Of a stretch of DNA of 64,000 bases, positions 18,432-27,809 are shown in pieces. The first letter of the stretch is position 1, and each line of letters starts with the position of its first letter. Under the pieces are notes generated by a model, which was given only the letters and a program-made list of their open reading frames with translations, ran no database searches and was not told the DNA's origin. This DNA comes from Microbacterium proteolyticum (lineage in GTDB: Bacteria; Actinomycetota; Actinomycetes; Actinomycetales; Microbacteriaceae). The stretch is taken from NCBI RefSeq assembly GCF_030818075.1, contig NZ_JAUSZZ010000001.1, forward strand, positions 1,674,001-1,738,000, read 5' to 3'. Made by a program: the position numbers and the translations under genes.

Positions 18432-19967
18432 CTACTCCGCGAGCCGTAGAGCGGCCCACAGCTCGGCGCGGGCGGCGAACGACGACAGGTCGCGGTCGAT
18501 CACCCGCTCGGCCTGCGCGACGCGGGCGCGCACGGTGTGGCGATGGATGCCGAGCGCCTGGGCCGTCGCCTCGTGCGAGCAGTCCTGGGCGAGCCAGGCA
18601 TCGAGCGTCTCGACCAGTGCGGAGCCCTGCTCCGCGTCGTGGCGCCGCAGCGGGGCCAGGGCGCCGGCCGCGACCGAGCGAGCCGCCTCCGAGTCGAGCG
18701 CGGCGATGAGCCCGGCGCGGGCGGTGTCGGCGAAGTCCGCGACGCCCGCCGCCGACGTCCGGTCCCGTGCCGTGCGCGCCTGGGTCAGGGCGCCGGAGAA
18801 GCCGTCGTAGCCGGACGGTGTCGAGCAGCCGACGACCGTGTCGAACCGGTCGGCGATCTCGTCGAGCACGTCACGGCCCGTCGACGGGACCACGATCACC
18901 AGGCCGTCGTCTCCTCGCCCGAAGAAGAGCTCGCCCCGCCGCTCCTGCGCGCGGCGTTCGAGCCATTCGGTGAGGGCGGTGGAGCGAGCGGATGCCGCGG
19001 GGGTCAGCGCCACCACCACAGGAGCGGGCGGCAGGGGGCCGAGCAGGTCGCGGGCGGCCCGGCGGGCGAGGGACGGGTCGTCGCCGGTCAGCGACTGGAC
19101 GAGCCCGGCGCGGAACGTGCCGATCGCGCGTCCCAGCCCGTCCTGCTGTTCGAGTGCGAGTCCGGCCATCGCCACCACCGCTGTCACCACGCTGCGGGCC
19201 TCGTGGTCGAGGTCGTTCGCGGCGACGGCGAGGGCGCCGCGCAGGTGCCCGCCGCGCCCGAGCGTCTGCACGGTGACGGGGGTGTCGCCGACGTGCACCG
19301 CGCCGGCGGCGCGCGTTCCTCGCCGCAGCAACGTCGTCACCTCGGCGGAGACCGCCGCCGTCGCGGCCGGGGAGAGAGCCGCCGAGGGGTGGGCGTCGCG
19401 GAGGGCACCGGCCGCGTCGAAGAGCCCCACCCAGCAGTCGAGCTGGCGCGACAGCTCGGCGAGCGTCGCCGACAGGCCGTCGGGTCGAAGGGCGGCGAGC
19501 GACACGGCGCGCTGGGCCGCGAGCGACCAGCTGCGGCGCGCGTAGGCGTCGGCGGCGATCGCCTCGGCGCCGGCCCGCGCCACCGCGATGAACGGCGTGC
19601 GGTACGGCACCTCGAACAGGGGCATCCCGCCCGCGCGGCACGCGTCGGTCAGACCGGAGGGGATGCCGTCGCGCACCACCTCCGTTCCGAAGCCGAGGGC
19701 GCGCACGCCGCGCGCGAGCAGGCGCCCGACGTAGGCCTCGTAATCGCCGGGGGCGGCGTCGGCGAACTGTGTGCCGGTGGTCAGCAGCACGAGCCCCTCG
19801 CTGAGGAAGGGGGTCGGGTCGGCGAGGTCGCTGGAGTGCACCCACCGCACGGGTCGGTCGATGCTGCCGGGAGCGAGGTCGTCCTCGGCGTTGACGAGGC
19901 GCAGGTGCAGGTCGCGCCGGGCGAGCAACGCCCGCAGGCTGGGCGGAGCGACGGTGTCGGCGACCAT
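18432..19967 (-). CDS. PucR-family transcriptional regulator (putrescine/GABA locus)
   Basis: A 511-residue PucR-type regulator. It has the N-terminal PucR domain (SLRALLARRDLHLRLVN, then RWVHSSDLADPTPFLSEGLVLLTTG, residues 9-70), a middle GGDEF-like region and a C-terminal helix-turn-helix (DAWLAQDCSHEATAQALGI then HRHTVRARVAQAERVI near residue 465-500). The ATG at 19967 has an AGGAGGA ribosome site. It is divergent from gabT with a 92-bp promoter gap holding TGTAC and GTATAC elements, so it probably controls the adjoining putrescine/GABA genes, perhaps with an amine or aldehyde as signal. Confidence 0.86.
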   Translation of the reverse strand: MVADTVAPPSLRALLARRDLHLRLVNAEDDLAPGSIDRPVRWVHSSDLADPTPFLSEGLVLLTTGTQFADAAPGDYEAYVGRLLARGVRALGFGTEVVRDGIPSGLTDACRAGGMPLFEVPYRTPFIAVARAGAEAIAADAYARRSWSLAAQRAVSLAALRPDGLSATLAELSRQLDCWVGLFDAAGALRDAHPSAALSPAATAAVSAEVTTLLRRGTRAAGAVHVGDTPVTVQTLGRGGHLRGALAVAANDLDHEARSVVTAVVAMAGLALEQQDGLGRAIGTFRAGLVQSLTGDDPSLARRAARDLLGPLPPAPVVVALTPAASARSTALTEWLERRAQERRGELFFGRGDDGLVIVVPSTGRDVLDEIADRFDTVVGCSTPSGYDGFSGALTQARTARDRTSAAGVADFADTARAGLIAALDSEAARSVAAGALAPLRRHDAEQGSALVETLDAWLAQDCSHEATAQALGIHRHTVRARVAQAERVIDRDLSSFAARAELWAALRLAE

Positions 19968-20059
19968 GCTTCCTCCTGTACGGGACGTATACGGCGGTGC
20001 CAGCGACTGTACAGCCAGGAGAGTGCGACCCGCGTCGCGCCATCCGTAGCATCGCCGCC

Positions 20060-21409
20060 ATGAGCCTCGACACCCTCCCCCTCGTCGGCGGTCCCTCGCT
20101 CCCGCAGGAGCGCCGCCTCGTCACCGCCATCCCCGGTCCCCGCTCGCAGGAGCTGCTCGAGCGCAAGGCCGCGGCCGTGGCATCCGGCGTCGGCCACACG
20201 GTGCCCATCCAGGCGGTCGCCGCGGGCGGCGGGGTCGTCGTCGACGCCGACGGCAACTCGCTCATCGACCTCGGCTCGGGCATCGCGGTCACCAGCGTCG
20301 GCAACGCCCACCCCGCCGTGGTCGCCGCCGTGCAGGAGCAGGTCGCGGCCTTCACCCACACCTGCTTCATGATCTCGCCGTACGACTCCTACGTCGCCGT
20401 CGCCGAGGCGCTGAACCGTCTCACCCCGGGCGACCACGCCAAGAAGAGCGCGCTGTTCAACTCCGGCGCCGAGGCCGTCGAGAACGCGATCAAGATCGCC
20501 CGCAAGTTCACCGGTCGCCAGGCCGTCGTCGCCTTCGACCACGCCTATCACGGCCGCACCAACCTCACGATGGCGCTCACCGCGAAGAACATGCCGTACA
20601 AGAGCGGTTTCGGCCCCTTCGCCGGCGAGGTCTACCGCGCGCCCCTGTCGTACCCGTTCCGCGACGGGCTCACCGGCCCCACGGCCGCCGCCACGGCCAT
20701 CTCGCTGATCGAGAAGCAGGTCGGCGCCGACAACCTCGCCGCCGTCATCATCGAGCCCATCCAGGGCGAGGGCGGGTTCATCGTCCCCGCCGACGGGTTC
20801 CTCAATGCGATCGTCGACTGGTGCCGCGACAACGGCGTCGTCTTCATCGCCGACGAGGTGCAGTCCGGCTTCGCCCGCACCGGCGCGATGTTCGCCAGCG
20901 AGCACTTCGGCATCGTCCCCGACCTCGTCACCACCGCCAAGGGCATCGCCGCCGGCCTCCCGCTCGCCGCGGTCACGGGCCGGGCGGAGATCATGGATGC
21001 CACGCACACGGGTGGCCTGGGGGGAACCTACGGCGGGAACCCGATCGCGTGCGCCGCGGCTCTGGCATCCATCGACGCGTTCGAGAACGAGGGGCTCGTC
21101 GAGCGCGCCCGCGCGATCGGCGACCTGCTGAAGGGTCGCCTCCACGAGCTGCAGGCGAACGACCCGCGCATCGGCGACGTCCGCGGCCACGGTGCGATGA
21201 TCGCCGCGGAGTTCGTCGACCCGGCCACCGGGGCACCGGATGCCGCGCTCACCACGGCGGTCGCCAAGGCCGCCATCGCGGAGGGCGTCATCGTGCTGAC
21301 CTGCGGCACCTACGGCAACGTCATCCGGTTCCTGCCGCCGCTGTCGATCGGCGACGAGCTGCTGAACGAGGGGCTCGACGTCGTCGCCGCGGCCCTCGCC
21401 GCGCATTGA
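20060..21409 (+). CDS. gabT: 4-aminobutyrate aminotransferase
   Basis: A 449-residue class III PLP aminotransferase that converts GABA and 2-oxoglutarate to succinate semialdehyde and glutamate. Family landmarks are NSGAEAVENAIKIAR near residue 135, VVAFDHAYHGRTN near residue 157, EPIQGEGGF near residue 232, DEVQSGFARTG near residue 268 and the PLP-lysine segment TTAKGIAAGLPLAAVTGR near residue 295. The ATG at 20060 begins the conserved LPQERRLVTAIPGP N-terminus. It leads a same-strand cluster with a putrescine-oxidase-like enzyme, a permease and an aldehyde dehydrogenase, a complete route from putrescine to succinate. Confidence 0.94.
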   Translation: MSLDTLPLVGGPSLPQERRLVTAIPGPRSQELLERKAAAVASGVGHTVPIQAVAAGGGVVVDADGNSLIDLGSGIAVTSVGNAHPAVVAAVQEQVAAFTHTCFMISPYDSYVAVAEALNRLTPGDHAKKSALFNSGAEAVENAIKIARKFTGRQAVVAFDHAYHGRTNLTMALTAKNMPYKSGFGPFAGEVYRAPLSYPFRDGLTGPTAAATAISLIEKQVGADNLAAVIIEPIQGEGGFIVPADGFLNAIVDWCRDNGVVFIADEVQSGFARTGAMFASEHFGIVPDLVTTAKGIAAGLPLAAVTGRAEIMDATHTGGLGGTYGGNPIACAAALASIDAFENEGLVERARAIGDLLKGRLHELQANDPRIGDVRGHGAMIAAEFVDPATGAPDAALTTAVAKAAIAEGVIVLTCGTYGNVIRFLPPLSIGDELLNEGLDVVAAALAAH

Positions 21410-21446
21410 CACCGGGCCTCCGACCCCTGACGAAGAGAGAACACTG

Positions 21447-22907
21447 ATGGATGACATCACCCGCGACGTCGTCGTGATCGGAGCCGGCGCCGCCGGCCTC
21501 ACCGCCGCCAACGACCTGCGCACGGCCGGACTGTCTGTCGCGGTGCTCGAAGCCCGCGACCGCGTGGGCGGGCGCCTGTGGACCGACACCGTCGAGGGAG
21601 CGATGCTCGAGCTCGGCGGCCAGTGGGTCTCGCCCGATCAGCAGGCGCTCATCGACACCGTCGCCGACCTGGGACTGTCGACCTACAGCCGGTACCGCGA
21701 GGGCGACAGCGTCTACGTCGGCCCCGACGGCGAGGCGAAGCGCTTCACCGGGGAGATGTTCCCCGTCGCGCCCGAGACCGAGAAGGTCATCGACGAGATC
21801 ACCGCGCGGCTGGATGCCATGGTGGCCGAGATCGACCCCGACGAGCCGTGGGCGCACCCCAGCGCCGCGGAGTGGGACAAGATCTCGTGGGATGCGTGGC
21901 TGCGTCAGCAGACCGACGACGACGAGGCCGTGCGCAACCTCGCCTTCGCCACCGGATCGGCGATGCTCACGAAGCCCACGCACACGTTCTCGCTGCTGCA
22001 GTCGCTGCTCATGGCGGCATCCGCGGGGTCGTACTCGCACCTGGTCGACGCCGACTTCATCCTCGACAAGCGCGTCGCGGGGGGCCTTCAGCAGGTGCCC
22101 GAGCTGCTCGCCGAGCGGCTCGGCGACGACGTGCTCCTGAACCAGCCCGTGCGACGTATCGTCTGGGGCGGCGATTCCGCTGCGTCGGGTCGCTCCGGCG
22201 ACTCGGTGACGGGCCGGCGCGTGGACGACCTGCGCGATCTGACCGCCCGTGTCGAGGCCGCGGCCTCCTCGTCCGCGGGCGTCACCGTGATCGCCGACGG
22301 GGTGACCGTTCGCGCCCGCTTCGCGATCCTCGCTCTCGCCCCCGTGCTCTACTCGCGCATCTCGTTCGAGCCGCCGCTGCCGCGGCTTCAGCACCAGATG
22401 CACCAACACATCTCGATGGGTTTCGTCATCAAGGTGCACGCCGTCTACGACCGCCCGTTCTGGCGCGAGCAGGGCCTGTCGGGCACCGCATTCAGCCCGT
22501 ACGAGCTGTGCCACGAGGCGTACGACAACACCAACCTCGGCGACGAGCGCGGAACCCTGGTGGGCTTCGTGTCCGACCAGAACGCCGACGACCTCTTCCG
22601 CCTGAGCGCCGAGGAGCGCAAGGAGCGCATCCTCGAGTCGCTGTCGCGCTACTACGGACCCGAGGCGAAGAGCCCGGTCGTCTACTACGAGAGCGACTGG
22701 GGCACCGAGGAGTGGACGCGCGGCGCCTACGCCGCCAGCTTCGACCTCGGCGGCCTCCACCGCTACGGCGCCGACCTCCGCGAACCGGTGGGCCCGATCC
22801 ACCTCGCGTGCAGCGACATGGCCGGGGCGGGTTACCAGCACGTCGACGGCGCGATCCGCCAGGGCCACCGCGCGGCGCAGGAGATCCTCGAGCGGACCCG
22901 CGGATGA
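21447..22907 (+). CDS. Flavin monoamine oxidase, putrescine-oxidase type
   Basis: A 486-residue FAD-dependent amine oxidase, likely oxidising putrescine to 4-aminobutanal (cyclising to 1-pyrroline) with H2O2. The dinucleotide-binding motif VVVIGAGAAGLTAAN is at residue 8, followed by LEARDRVGGRLWTD and LELGGQWVSPDQ; the C-terminal FAD contact is near GPIHLACSDMAGAGYQHVDG. The closest described type is the putrescine oxidase of Rhodococcus and Kocuria. An Arg/Ser-rich insertion of about 35 residues follows VRRIVWGGDS near residue 235 and is unusual. It lies 37 bases after gabT; its stop overlaps the next start. Confidence 0.88.
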   Translation: MDDITRDVVVIGAGAAGLTAANDLRTAGLSVAVLEARDRVGGRLWTDTVEGAMLELGGQWVSPDQQALIDTVADLGLSTYSRYREGDSVYVGPDGEAKRFTGEMFPVAPETEKVIDEITARLDAMVAEIDPDEPWAHPSAAEWDKISWDAWLRQQTDDDEAVRNLAFATGSAMLTKPTHTFSLLQSLLMAASAGSYSHLVDADFILDKRVAGGLQQVPELLAERLGDDVLLNQPVRRIVWGGDSAASGRSGDSVTGRRVDDLRDLTARVEAAASSSAGVTVIADGVTVRARFAILALAPVLYSRISFEPPLPRLQHQMHQHISMGFVIKVHAVYDRPFWREQGLSGTAFSPYELCHEAYDNTNLGDERGTLVGFVSDQNADDLFRLSAEERKERILESLSRYYGPEAKSPVVYYESDWGTEEWTRGAYAASFDLGGLHRYGADLREPVGPIHLACSDMAGAGYQHVDGAIRQGHRAAQEILERTRG

Positions 22908-23776
22908 GCATGGACCGCGTCGTCGTCGGGTACACCGCGACCGACGCGGGTGCCGACGCCCTCGCCCTCGGCGCCCGGCTCGGGGCCGCGCTCGACGCAG
23001 CGGTCCACGTCGTCGTCGTCCTGCCGTCGGCGGAGGGGAACGTCTCGGTGCCCGTCGACTCCGCGTACGACCGGCTCGTGGCGGACACCGCGCGCGGATG
23101 GCTGCGCACGGCGTTGGCGCCGCTTCCCGGCATCCGGGGTCACGTCCGCCACGCCGCGGACGTGTCGGACGGTCTCGTCGCGGCCGCGGAGGAGTTCGGC
23201 GCCGGCCTCATCGTCGTCGGTACCGGCGGGGGAGGGCCGCGTGGTCGGCACCGCCTGGGCACGACGGCGGAGCAGCTCGTGCACTCCGCCCCCGTCCCGG
23301 TCGCCCTCGCACCGGAGGGCGCGCGCGGGGTCGGCGCGAGCGTCGGGTTGCCGCGGGTGACCGCCGCGATCGGGACCCGTCCCGGCGCCGACGTGCTGCT
23401 CGACACCGCCGCGACCCTCGCCCGCCGCACCCACGCTCCGCTCCGGTTGCTGTCGCTCGCGGGCGTCGACCTGCCCGAGCGCGTCGACGCCGGCCTCACC
23501 CGCCTGACCGGTCGGACGCACGCCGCGCAGGCGCTGGACGCGGTGCGCGGGTCGCTTCCGTCCGAGGTCCCGGCCGAAGCGGTCGTGGGCACCGGTGACG
23601 ACATCGAGGACGCCGTGTCGCGCCTCGACTGGCTCCCGGGCGAGGTCGCCCTCGTCGGCTCCAGCCGGCTCGCCCAGCCCCGGCGTCTGTTCCTCGGGTC
23701 CACCGCGGGACGCATCCTGCGGGCACTCCCCGTCCCCATGATCGTGGTGCCCCGCACCTCGGAGGCTCTCTCATGA
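22904..23776 (+). CDS. Tandem universal-stress-protein domain protein
   Basis: A 290-residue cytoplasmic protein with two Usp-like domains. Domain 1 starts DRVVVGYTATDAG and ends with GLIVVGTGGGGPRGRHRLGT, a nucleotide-binding-type G-x2-G-x9-G(S/T) motif. Domain 2, from about residue 152 (TAAIGTRPGADVLL), ends VALVGSSRLAQPRRLFLGST. The ATG at 22904 overlaps the amine oxidase stop, and its own stop overlaps the permease start, so it is embedded in the putrescine operon. A role in sensing or tolerating the aldehydes or H2O2 made by the oxidase is possible but inferred. Confidence 0.82.
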   Translation: MSMDRVVVGYTATDAGADALALGARLGAALDAAVHVVVVLPSAEGNVSVPVDSAYDRLVADTARGWLRTALAPLPGIRGHVRHAADVSDGLVAAAEEFGAGLIVVGTGGGGPRGRHRLGTTAEQLVHSAPVPVALAPEGARGVGASVGLPRVTAAIGTRPGADVLLDTAATLARRTHAPLRLLSLAGVDLPERVDAGLTRLTGRTHAAQALDAVRGSLPSEVPAEAVVGTGDDIEDAVSRLDWLPGEVALVGSSRLAQPRRLFLGSTAGRILRALPVPMIVVPRTSEALS

Positions 23777-25329
23777 CCTCTCGCAGCGACGCGAGCCCCG
23801 CTCCCGACAGCGCCGTCACCACCGGTATCTCGAACAAGGGGCTGCGCGTCGGCTCGATCGGCATGATCGGCGCCGTCGTCATCGGCATCTCGACCATCGC
23901 CCCGGCGTACACGCTCACCGGTGCCCTCGGCCCCACGGTCTCGGCCGTGGGCTTCCAGGTGCCGGCCATCATCCTCGTGGGCTTCATCCCGATGCTGCTC
24001 GTGGCGCTGGGCTACCGCGAACTGAATTCCCGAATGCCGGATGCCGGCACGTCCTTCACCTGGGCGGCCCGCGCCTTCGGGCCGTGGGTCGGCTGGATGG
24101 CGGGCTGGGGGCTGGTCGCCGCCACCGTGATCGTGTTGTCGAACCTCGCCGGCATCGCGGTGGACTTCCTCTTCCTGCTCATCGCCCAGATCAGCGGGAA
24201 CGCCGACATCGCCGAGCTGACCCGCGTCGTCCCGATCAACATCGCGGTGTGCCTGCTGTTCATGTTCCTGGCCACGGTGGTGTCCTACCGCGATCTGCAG
24301 ACCACGCAGCGCCTGCAGTACGGTCTCGTCGGCTTCCAGGTGCTCGTGCTGCTGGTCTTCGCCGGAGCGGCCGTGGTCGAGATGCTGAACGGCAACGCCT
24401 TCGATGCGAGTCCGGTGCAGGCGTCGTGGTTCAACCCGTTCGAGGTGGACTCGTTCAGCTCCTTCGCCGCGGGTCTGTCGCTGTCGATCTTCATCTTCTG
24501 GGGGTGGGACGTCATCCTCACCATGAACGAGGAGACGAAAGACCCCGATCGCACTCCGGGGCGCGCCGCCACGGTGACCGTCTTCCTCATCGTCGCGCTG
24601 TACCTCCTCATCGCCGTCGCCCTGCTGATGTTCGCCGGCAACGGCACGGGCGCGTTGGGCCTGGGCAACGAGGACATCCAGGAGAACGTCTTCTTCCACC
24701 TGTCGGGACCGATCCTCGGACCCCTCGCGTTCCTCGTCTCGCTCGCCGTGCTCACCAGTTCGGCATCCTCCCTCCAGGCGACGTTCGTCGGCCCGGCGCG
24801 CACCCTCCTCGCGATGGCCCACTACGGCGCCCTTCCCGCGCGCTTCGCCAAGGTCAGCCCGCGGTTCTTCACGCCCGGCTACGCCACCGTCGTCTCGGCG
24901 ATCGTCGCCTCGGCGTTCTACGCCGTCATGCGCGTGGTGAGCGAGAACGTGCTGACCGACACCATCACCGCGCTCGGCGCGATGATCTGCTTCTACTACG
25001 GCCTGACCGCTTTCGCCTGCGTCTGGTACTTCCGCAAGCAGTGGTTCGACTCGGTGCGCAACGTCTTCCTGACGCTGCTCGCGCCGCTGGTGGGCGGGGT
25101 GATCCTCGCGGTGCTGTTCGTCACCACGTTGATCGACAGCGCCGACCCCTCCTACGGCTCGGGCTCCGCGATCGGGGGAGTGGGGCTGGTCTTCGTCATC
25201 ACGGTGGTCATCATCATGGTGGGAATCGCCCTCATGATCGCCCAGCGCGTGACGAACCCCGCGTTCTTCCGTGGTGAGACCCTGGGACGCGACGCACCCG
25301 CCAGTGTCCGCCGCCGCCGCACATCCTGA
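23773..25329 (+). CDS. APC-superfamily amino acid/polyamine permease (putrescine importer type)
   Basis: A 518-residue membrane transporter with about 12 hydrophobic segments. The first helix carries IGAVVIGISTIAPAYTLTGAL near residue 37, and SRMPDAGTSFTWAARAFGPWVGWMAG near residue 85 is the APC-family consensus region after helix 2. FSIFIFWGWDVILTMNEET near residue 237 is also family-typical. Coupled by ATGA overlap to the Usp gene and followed by the aldehyde dehydrogenase, it is most likely the putrescine or related amine uptake system of the pathway. Confidence 0.88.
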   Translation: MTSRSDASPAPDSAVTTGISNKGLRVGSIGMIGAVVIGISTIAPAYTLTGALGPTVSAVGFQVPAIILVGFIPMLLVALGYRELNSRMPDAGTSFTWAARAFGPWVGWMAGWGLVAATVIVLSNLAGIAVDFLFLLIAQISGNADIAELTRVVPINIAVCLLFMFLATVVSYRDLQTTQRLQYGLVGFQVLVLLVFAGAAVVEMLNGNAFDASPVQASWFNPFEVDSFSSFAAGLSLSIFIFWGWDVILTMNEETKDPDRTPGRAATVTVFLIVALYLLIAVALLMFAGNGTGALGLGNEDIQENVFFHLSGPILGPLAFLVSLAVLTSSASSLQATFVGPARTLLAMAHYGALPARFAKVSPRFFTPGYATVVSAIVASAFYAVMRVVSENVLTDTITALGAMICFYYGLTAFACVWYFRKQWFDSVRNVFLTLLAPLVGGVILAVLFVTTLIDSADPSYGSGSAIGGVGLVFVITVVIIMVGIALMIAQRVTNPAFFRGETLGRDAPASVRRRRTS

Positions 25330-25352
25330 CACCGAAACGACAAGGAGCACCC

Positions 25353-26714
25353 ATGACCGAGTACGCCGTCGTCAATCCCGCCACGGGGGAGACCCTCGCC
25401 GAGTATGACACGTTGAGCGACGCCGGGGTCGAGGATGCCATCGCCTCCGCGCACGAGGGATATCGCGTCTGGTCGCGAACGGCTCCGAGCGAGCGCGCTG
25501 CGGCTCTGCGACGCGTGGCGGAGCTGCACCGCGAGCGTCGCGACGAGCTCGCGGCGATCATCGTGCGCGAGATGGGCAAGCCGCTCGAGGCGGCCCTGGG
25601 CGAGGTCGACTTCGCCGCCGACATCACCGAGTACTACGCCGACAACGTCGACAAGATCACCGGTGACAGCCCGCTGGACATCCTCGGGGAGGGCACGGCT
25701 GTGATCCGTCGCTCGCCGCTGGGCGTGCTGCTGGGGATCATGCCGTGGAATTTCCCGTACTACCAGGTGGCCCGGTTCGCCGCCCCCAACCTGGCGGTCG
25801 GCAACACGATCCTGCTCAAGCACGCGCCGCAGTGCCCGGAGTCGGCCGAGGCGCTGCAGGCGATCTACGACGACGCCGGGCTTCCCTCGGGCGCCTACGT
25901 CAACATCCGCGTGACCAATGATCAGGCGGCGACGATCATCGCCGACCGCCGTGTGCAGGGCGTGTCGGTGACGGGCTCGGAGCGCGCCGGTGCGGCCGTC
26001 GCCGAGATCGCGGGCCGCCACCTCAAGAAGGTCGCGCTGGAGCTCGGCGGCTCCGACCCGTTCATCCTGCTCTCCACGGACGACCTGGATGCCGCGGTGC
26101 AGGCCGCCGTCGATGCCCGCCTCGACAACAACGGCCAGTCGTGCAACGCGGCGAAGCGGTTCATCGTGATCGACGACCTGTACGACGCGTTCGTGGAGAA
26201 GTTCGCGGCGGCTCTCGGCGACGCCAAGGTGGGCGACCCGTTCGCCGTCGACACCGTGCTGGGTCCGCTGTCGTCGCTGGCCGCGGCAGAGCGCCTGGAC
26301 GAGCAGGTGCAACGCGCCGTCTCGCAGGGCGCCACTGTCGTCGTCGGCGGCACACGCGACGGGGCGTACTACCCCGGCACGGTGCTCACCGGCGTCACGA
26401 GCGACATGGACGCCTACGGCGAGGAGTTCTTCGGCCCGGTCGGGACGGTCTACCGCGTCGCCGATGAGGACGAGGCGGTCGCCCTCGCCAACGACACCGG
26501 CTACGGCCTGGGCTCGTACGTCTTCACGACGGATGCCGCGCAGGCCGAGCGCATCGCCGACAGGATCGAGGCCGGCATGGTCTACGTCAATGTCGTCCTC
26601 GCCGACTCGCCCGAGTTGCCGTTCGGCGGCGTCAAGCGATCCGGCACCTCGCGGGAGATGGGCCTGCTCGCCGCGGACGAGTTCGTCAACAAGAAGCTCA
26701 TCCGCACGGCCTGA
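25353..26714 (+). CDS. gabD: NAD(P)-dependent aldehyde dehydrogenase, succinate-semialdehyde type
   Basis: A 453-residue aldehyde dehydrogenase, predicted to oxidise succinate semialdehyde to succinate as the last step of GABA degradation. Landmarks are IMPWNFPYYQVARF near residue 130, GSERAGAAVAE near residue 208, the catalytic glutamate in LELGGSDPF near residue 230 and the catalytic cysteine in NNGQSCNAAKRF near residue 262; PFGGVKRSGTSRE lies near the end. The length suits the shorter YneI/Sad-type group. It lies 23 bases after the permease with an AAGGAG ribosome site. 4-Aminobutanal is a possible alternative substrate. Confidence 0.88.
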   Translation: MTEYAVVNPATGETLAEYDTLSDAGVEDAIASAHEGYRVWSRTAPSERAAALRRVAELHRERRDELAAIIVREMGKPLEAALGEVDFAADITEYYADNVDKITGDSPLDILGEGTAVIRRSPLGVLLGIMPWNFPYYQVARFAAPNLAVGNTILLKHAPQCPESAEALQAIYDDAGLPSGAYVNIRVTNDQAATIIADRRVQGVSVTGSERAGAAVAEIAGRHLKKVALELGGSDPFILLSTDDLDAAVQAAVDARLDNNGQSCNAAKRFIVIDDLYDAFVEKFAAALGDAKVGDPFAVDTVLGPLSSLAAAERLDEQVQRAVSQGATVVVGGTRDGAYYPGTVLTGVTSDMDAYGEEFFGPVGTVYRVADEDEAVALANDTGYGLGSYVFTTDAAQAERIADRIEAGMVYVNVVLADSPELPFGGVKRSGTSREMGLLAADEFVNKKLIRTA

Positions 26715-26723
26715 GCTGCGGAA

Positions 26724-26757
26724 GGTCCCCCGGTCCGGTTCGCCGGGCCGGGGGACC
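26724..26757 (+). terminator. Hairpin terminator after the putrescine/GABA operon
   Basis: Inverted repeat GGTCCCCCGG (26724-26733) and CCGGGGGACC (26748-26757), followed by GTTCGTTTCG. It ends ten bases after the aldehyde dehydrogenase stop. The right arm with its flank recurs as part of the repeat array that follows. Confidence 0.75.
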
Positions 26758-27238
26758 GTTCGTTTCGGCGGGTGCGGGCGTGTGGGTCGGTCCGGCGTCA
26801 CGCTGCGGTGGGTTCGGCGGTGTCCGTCGGTTCCGTTTCGTGAGGCGTCTCGCTGCGGTGGGGACGGGCGGTGTCCGTCGGTTCCGTTTCGTGAGGCGTC
26901 TCGCTGCGGTGGGGACGGGCGGTGTCCGTCGGTTCCGTTTCGTGAGGCGTCTCGCTGCGATGGGGACGGGCGGTGTCCGTCGGTTCCGTTTCGTGAGATT
27001 GGGGGACCGTTCGTATCGCCGGGTGCGGGCGGTGTATGTCGGTCGCGTTTCGTGAGGCGTCTCGCTGCGGTGGGTTCGGCGGTGTCCGTCGGTCCCGTTT
27101 CGTGAGGTTGGGGGTTGTTCGTATCGGCGGGTGCGGGCGGTGTCTGTCGGCCCGGTTCGCCAGGTCGGGGGACATTCCGGAGTGGCGGGTGCGGGCGGTG
27201 TCGGCCGGCTCGGTTCGCCAGGCCGGGGGACATGGCAT
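26735..27238. repeat. Complex tandem array, 51-bp and about 57-bp units
   Basis: The word GGTGTCCGTCGG starts at 26819, 26870, 26921 and 26972, an exact 51-bp period over about four nearly identical units. The flanks carry a second unit type, GGGGGACCGTTCGT...GGGTGCGGGCGGTGT, related to the terminator arm at 26748. The array fills most of the 26715-27358 gap before tRNA-Trp. Because 51 is a multiple of three, it gives long repeated open frames on both strands; these have no ribosome sites or recognisable folds, and I do not call a gene. Confidence 0.8.
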
Positions 27239-27358
27239 AGACTGGGGAGTGCAGTCGAAATCTGCATTCTTTCGCCGTGCCCTCGGGTACGCGGCATCCT
27301 CCCCTGAGAGATCCATGCGGAAGCGTGCGGTTTCGAATCCTGGATCCTTCGGGATCTT

Positions 27359-27431
<73 letters not shown>

Positions 27432-27473
27432 CGCACAGCGCACGCTGGCACAGAGACAGACCAAGGTGGTTCG

Positions 27474-27749
27474 ATGACGCAGGACGAAGCGAGTGGCGAG
27501 CTCGTCGCCGAGCGCGGCGCCCCCCGTGAGAAGAAGCTGAACTTCTTCGCGCGGATCGCCCTCTTCATCCGTCAGGTCTTCGCAGAGCTCCGCAAGGTCG
27601 TCACCCCGACCCGGCAGGAGCTGCTGAAGTTCACCGCCGTGGTCCTCGGTTTCGTCGTCGTCATGATGGCGATCGTCTACGGCCTCGACGTGCTGTTCGT
27701 GTGGATCACCACCGCCGTCTTCGGCGTCCCCGGTACCGCCGGCGCCTGA
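27474..27749 (+). CDS. secE: Preprotein translocase subunit SecE
   Basis: A 91-residue single-span membrane protein that clamps SecY in the SecYEG translocon. A charged N-terminus is followed by the SecE signature FIRQVFAELRKVVTPTRQEL near residue 35 and one C-terminal transmembrane helix (AVVLGFVVVMMAIVYGLDVLFVW). The ATG at 27474 has AAGGTGG upstream. It is placed directly after tRNA-Trp and before nusG, as usual. Confidence 0.97.
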   Translation: MTQDEASGELVAERGAPREKKLNFFARIALFIRQVFAELRKVVTPTRQELLKFTAVVLGFVVVMMAIVYGLDVLFVWITTAVFGVPGTAGA

Positions 27750-27809
27750 CCGGCGCTCGTGCGGACGTGCGGCGCCAAGAGCGGCCGCCTCTGAACGGAA
27801 GAGATCACA

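Noticed and set aside
26819..27022. CRISPR array at the 51-bp or 74-bp repeats
   Set aside because: The units are contiguous, with no unique spacers between conserved short repeats, and no cas genes are present.
26757..27105. The 51-bp array read as a repeat protein (GVRRFRFVRRLAAVGTG units)
   Set aside because: Frames are open on both strands only because 51 is a multiple of three. There is no start context or known fold, and units vary between phases outside the central part.
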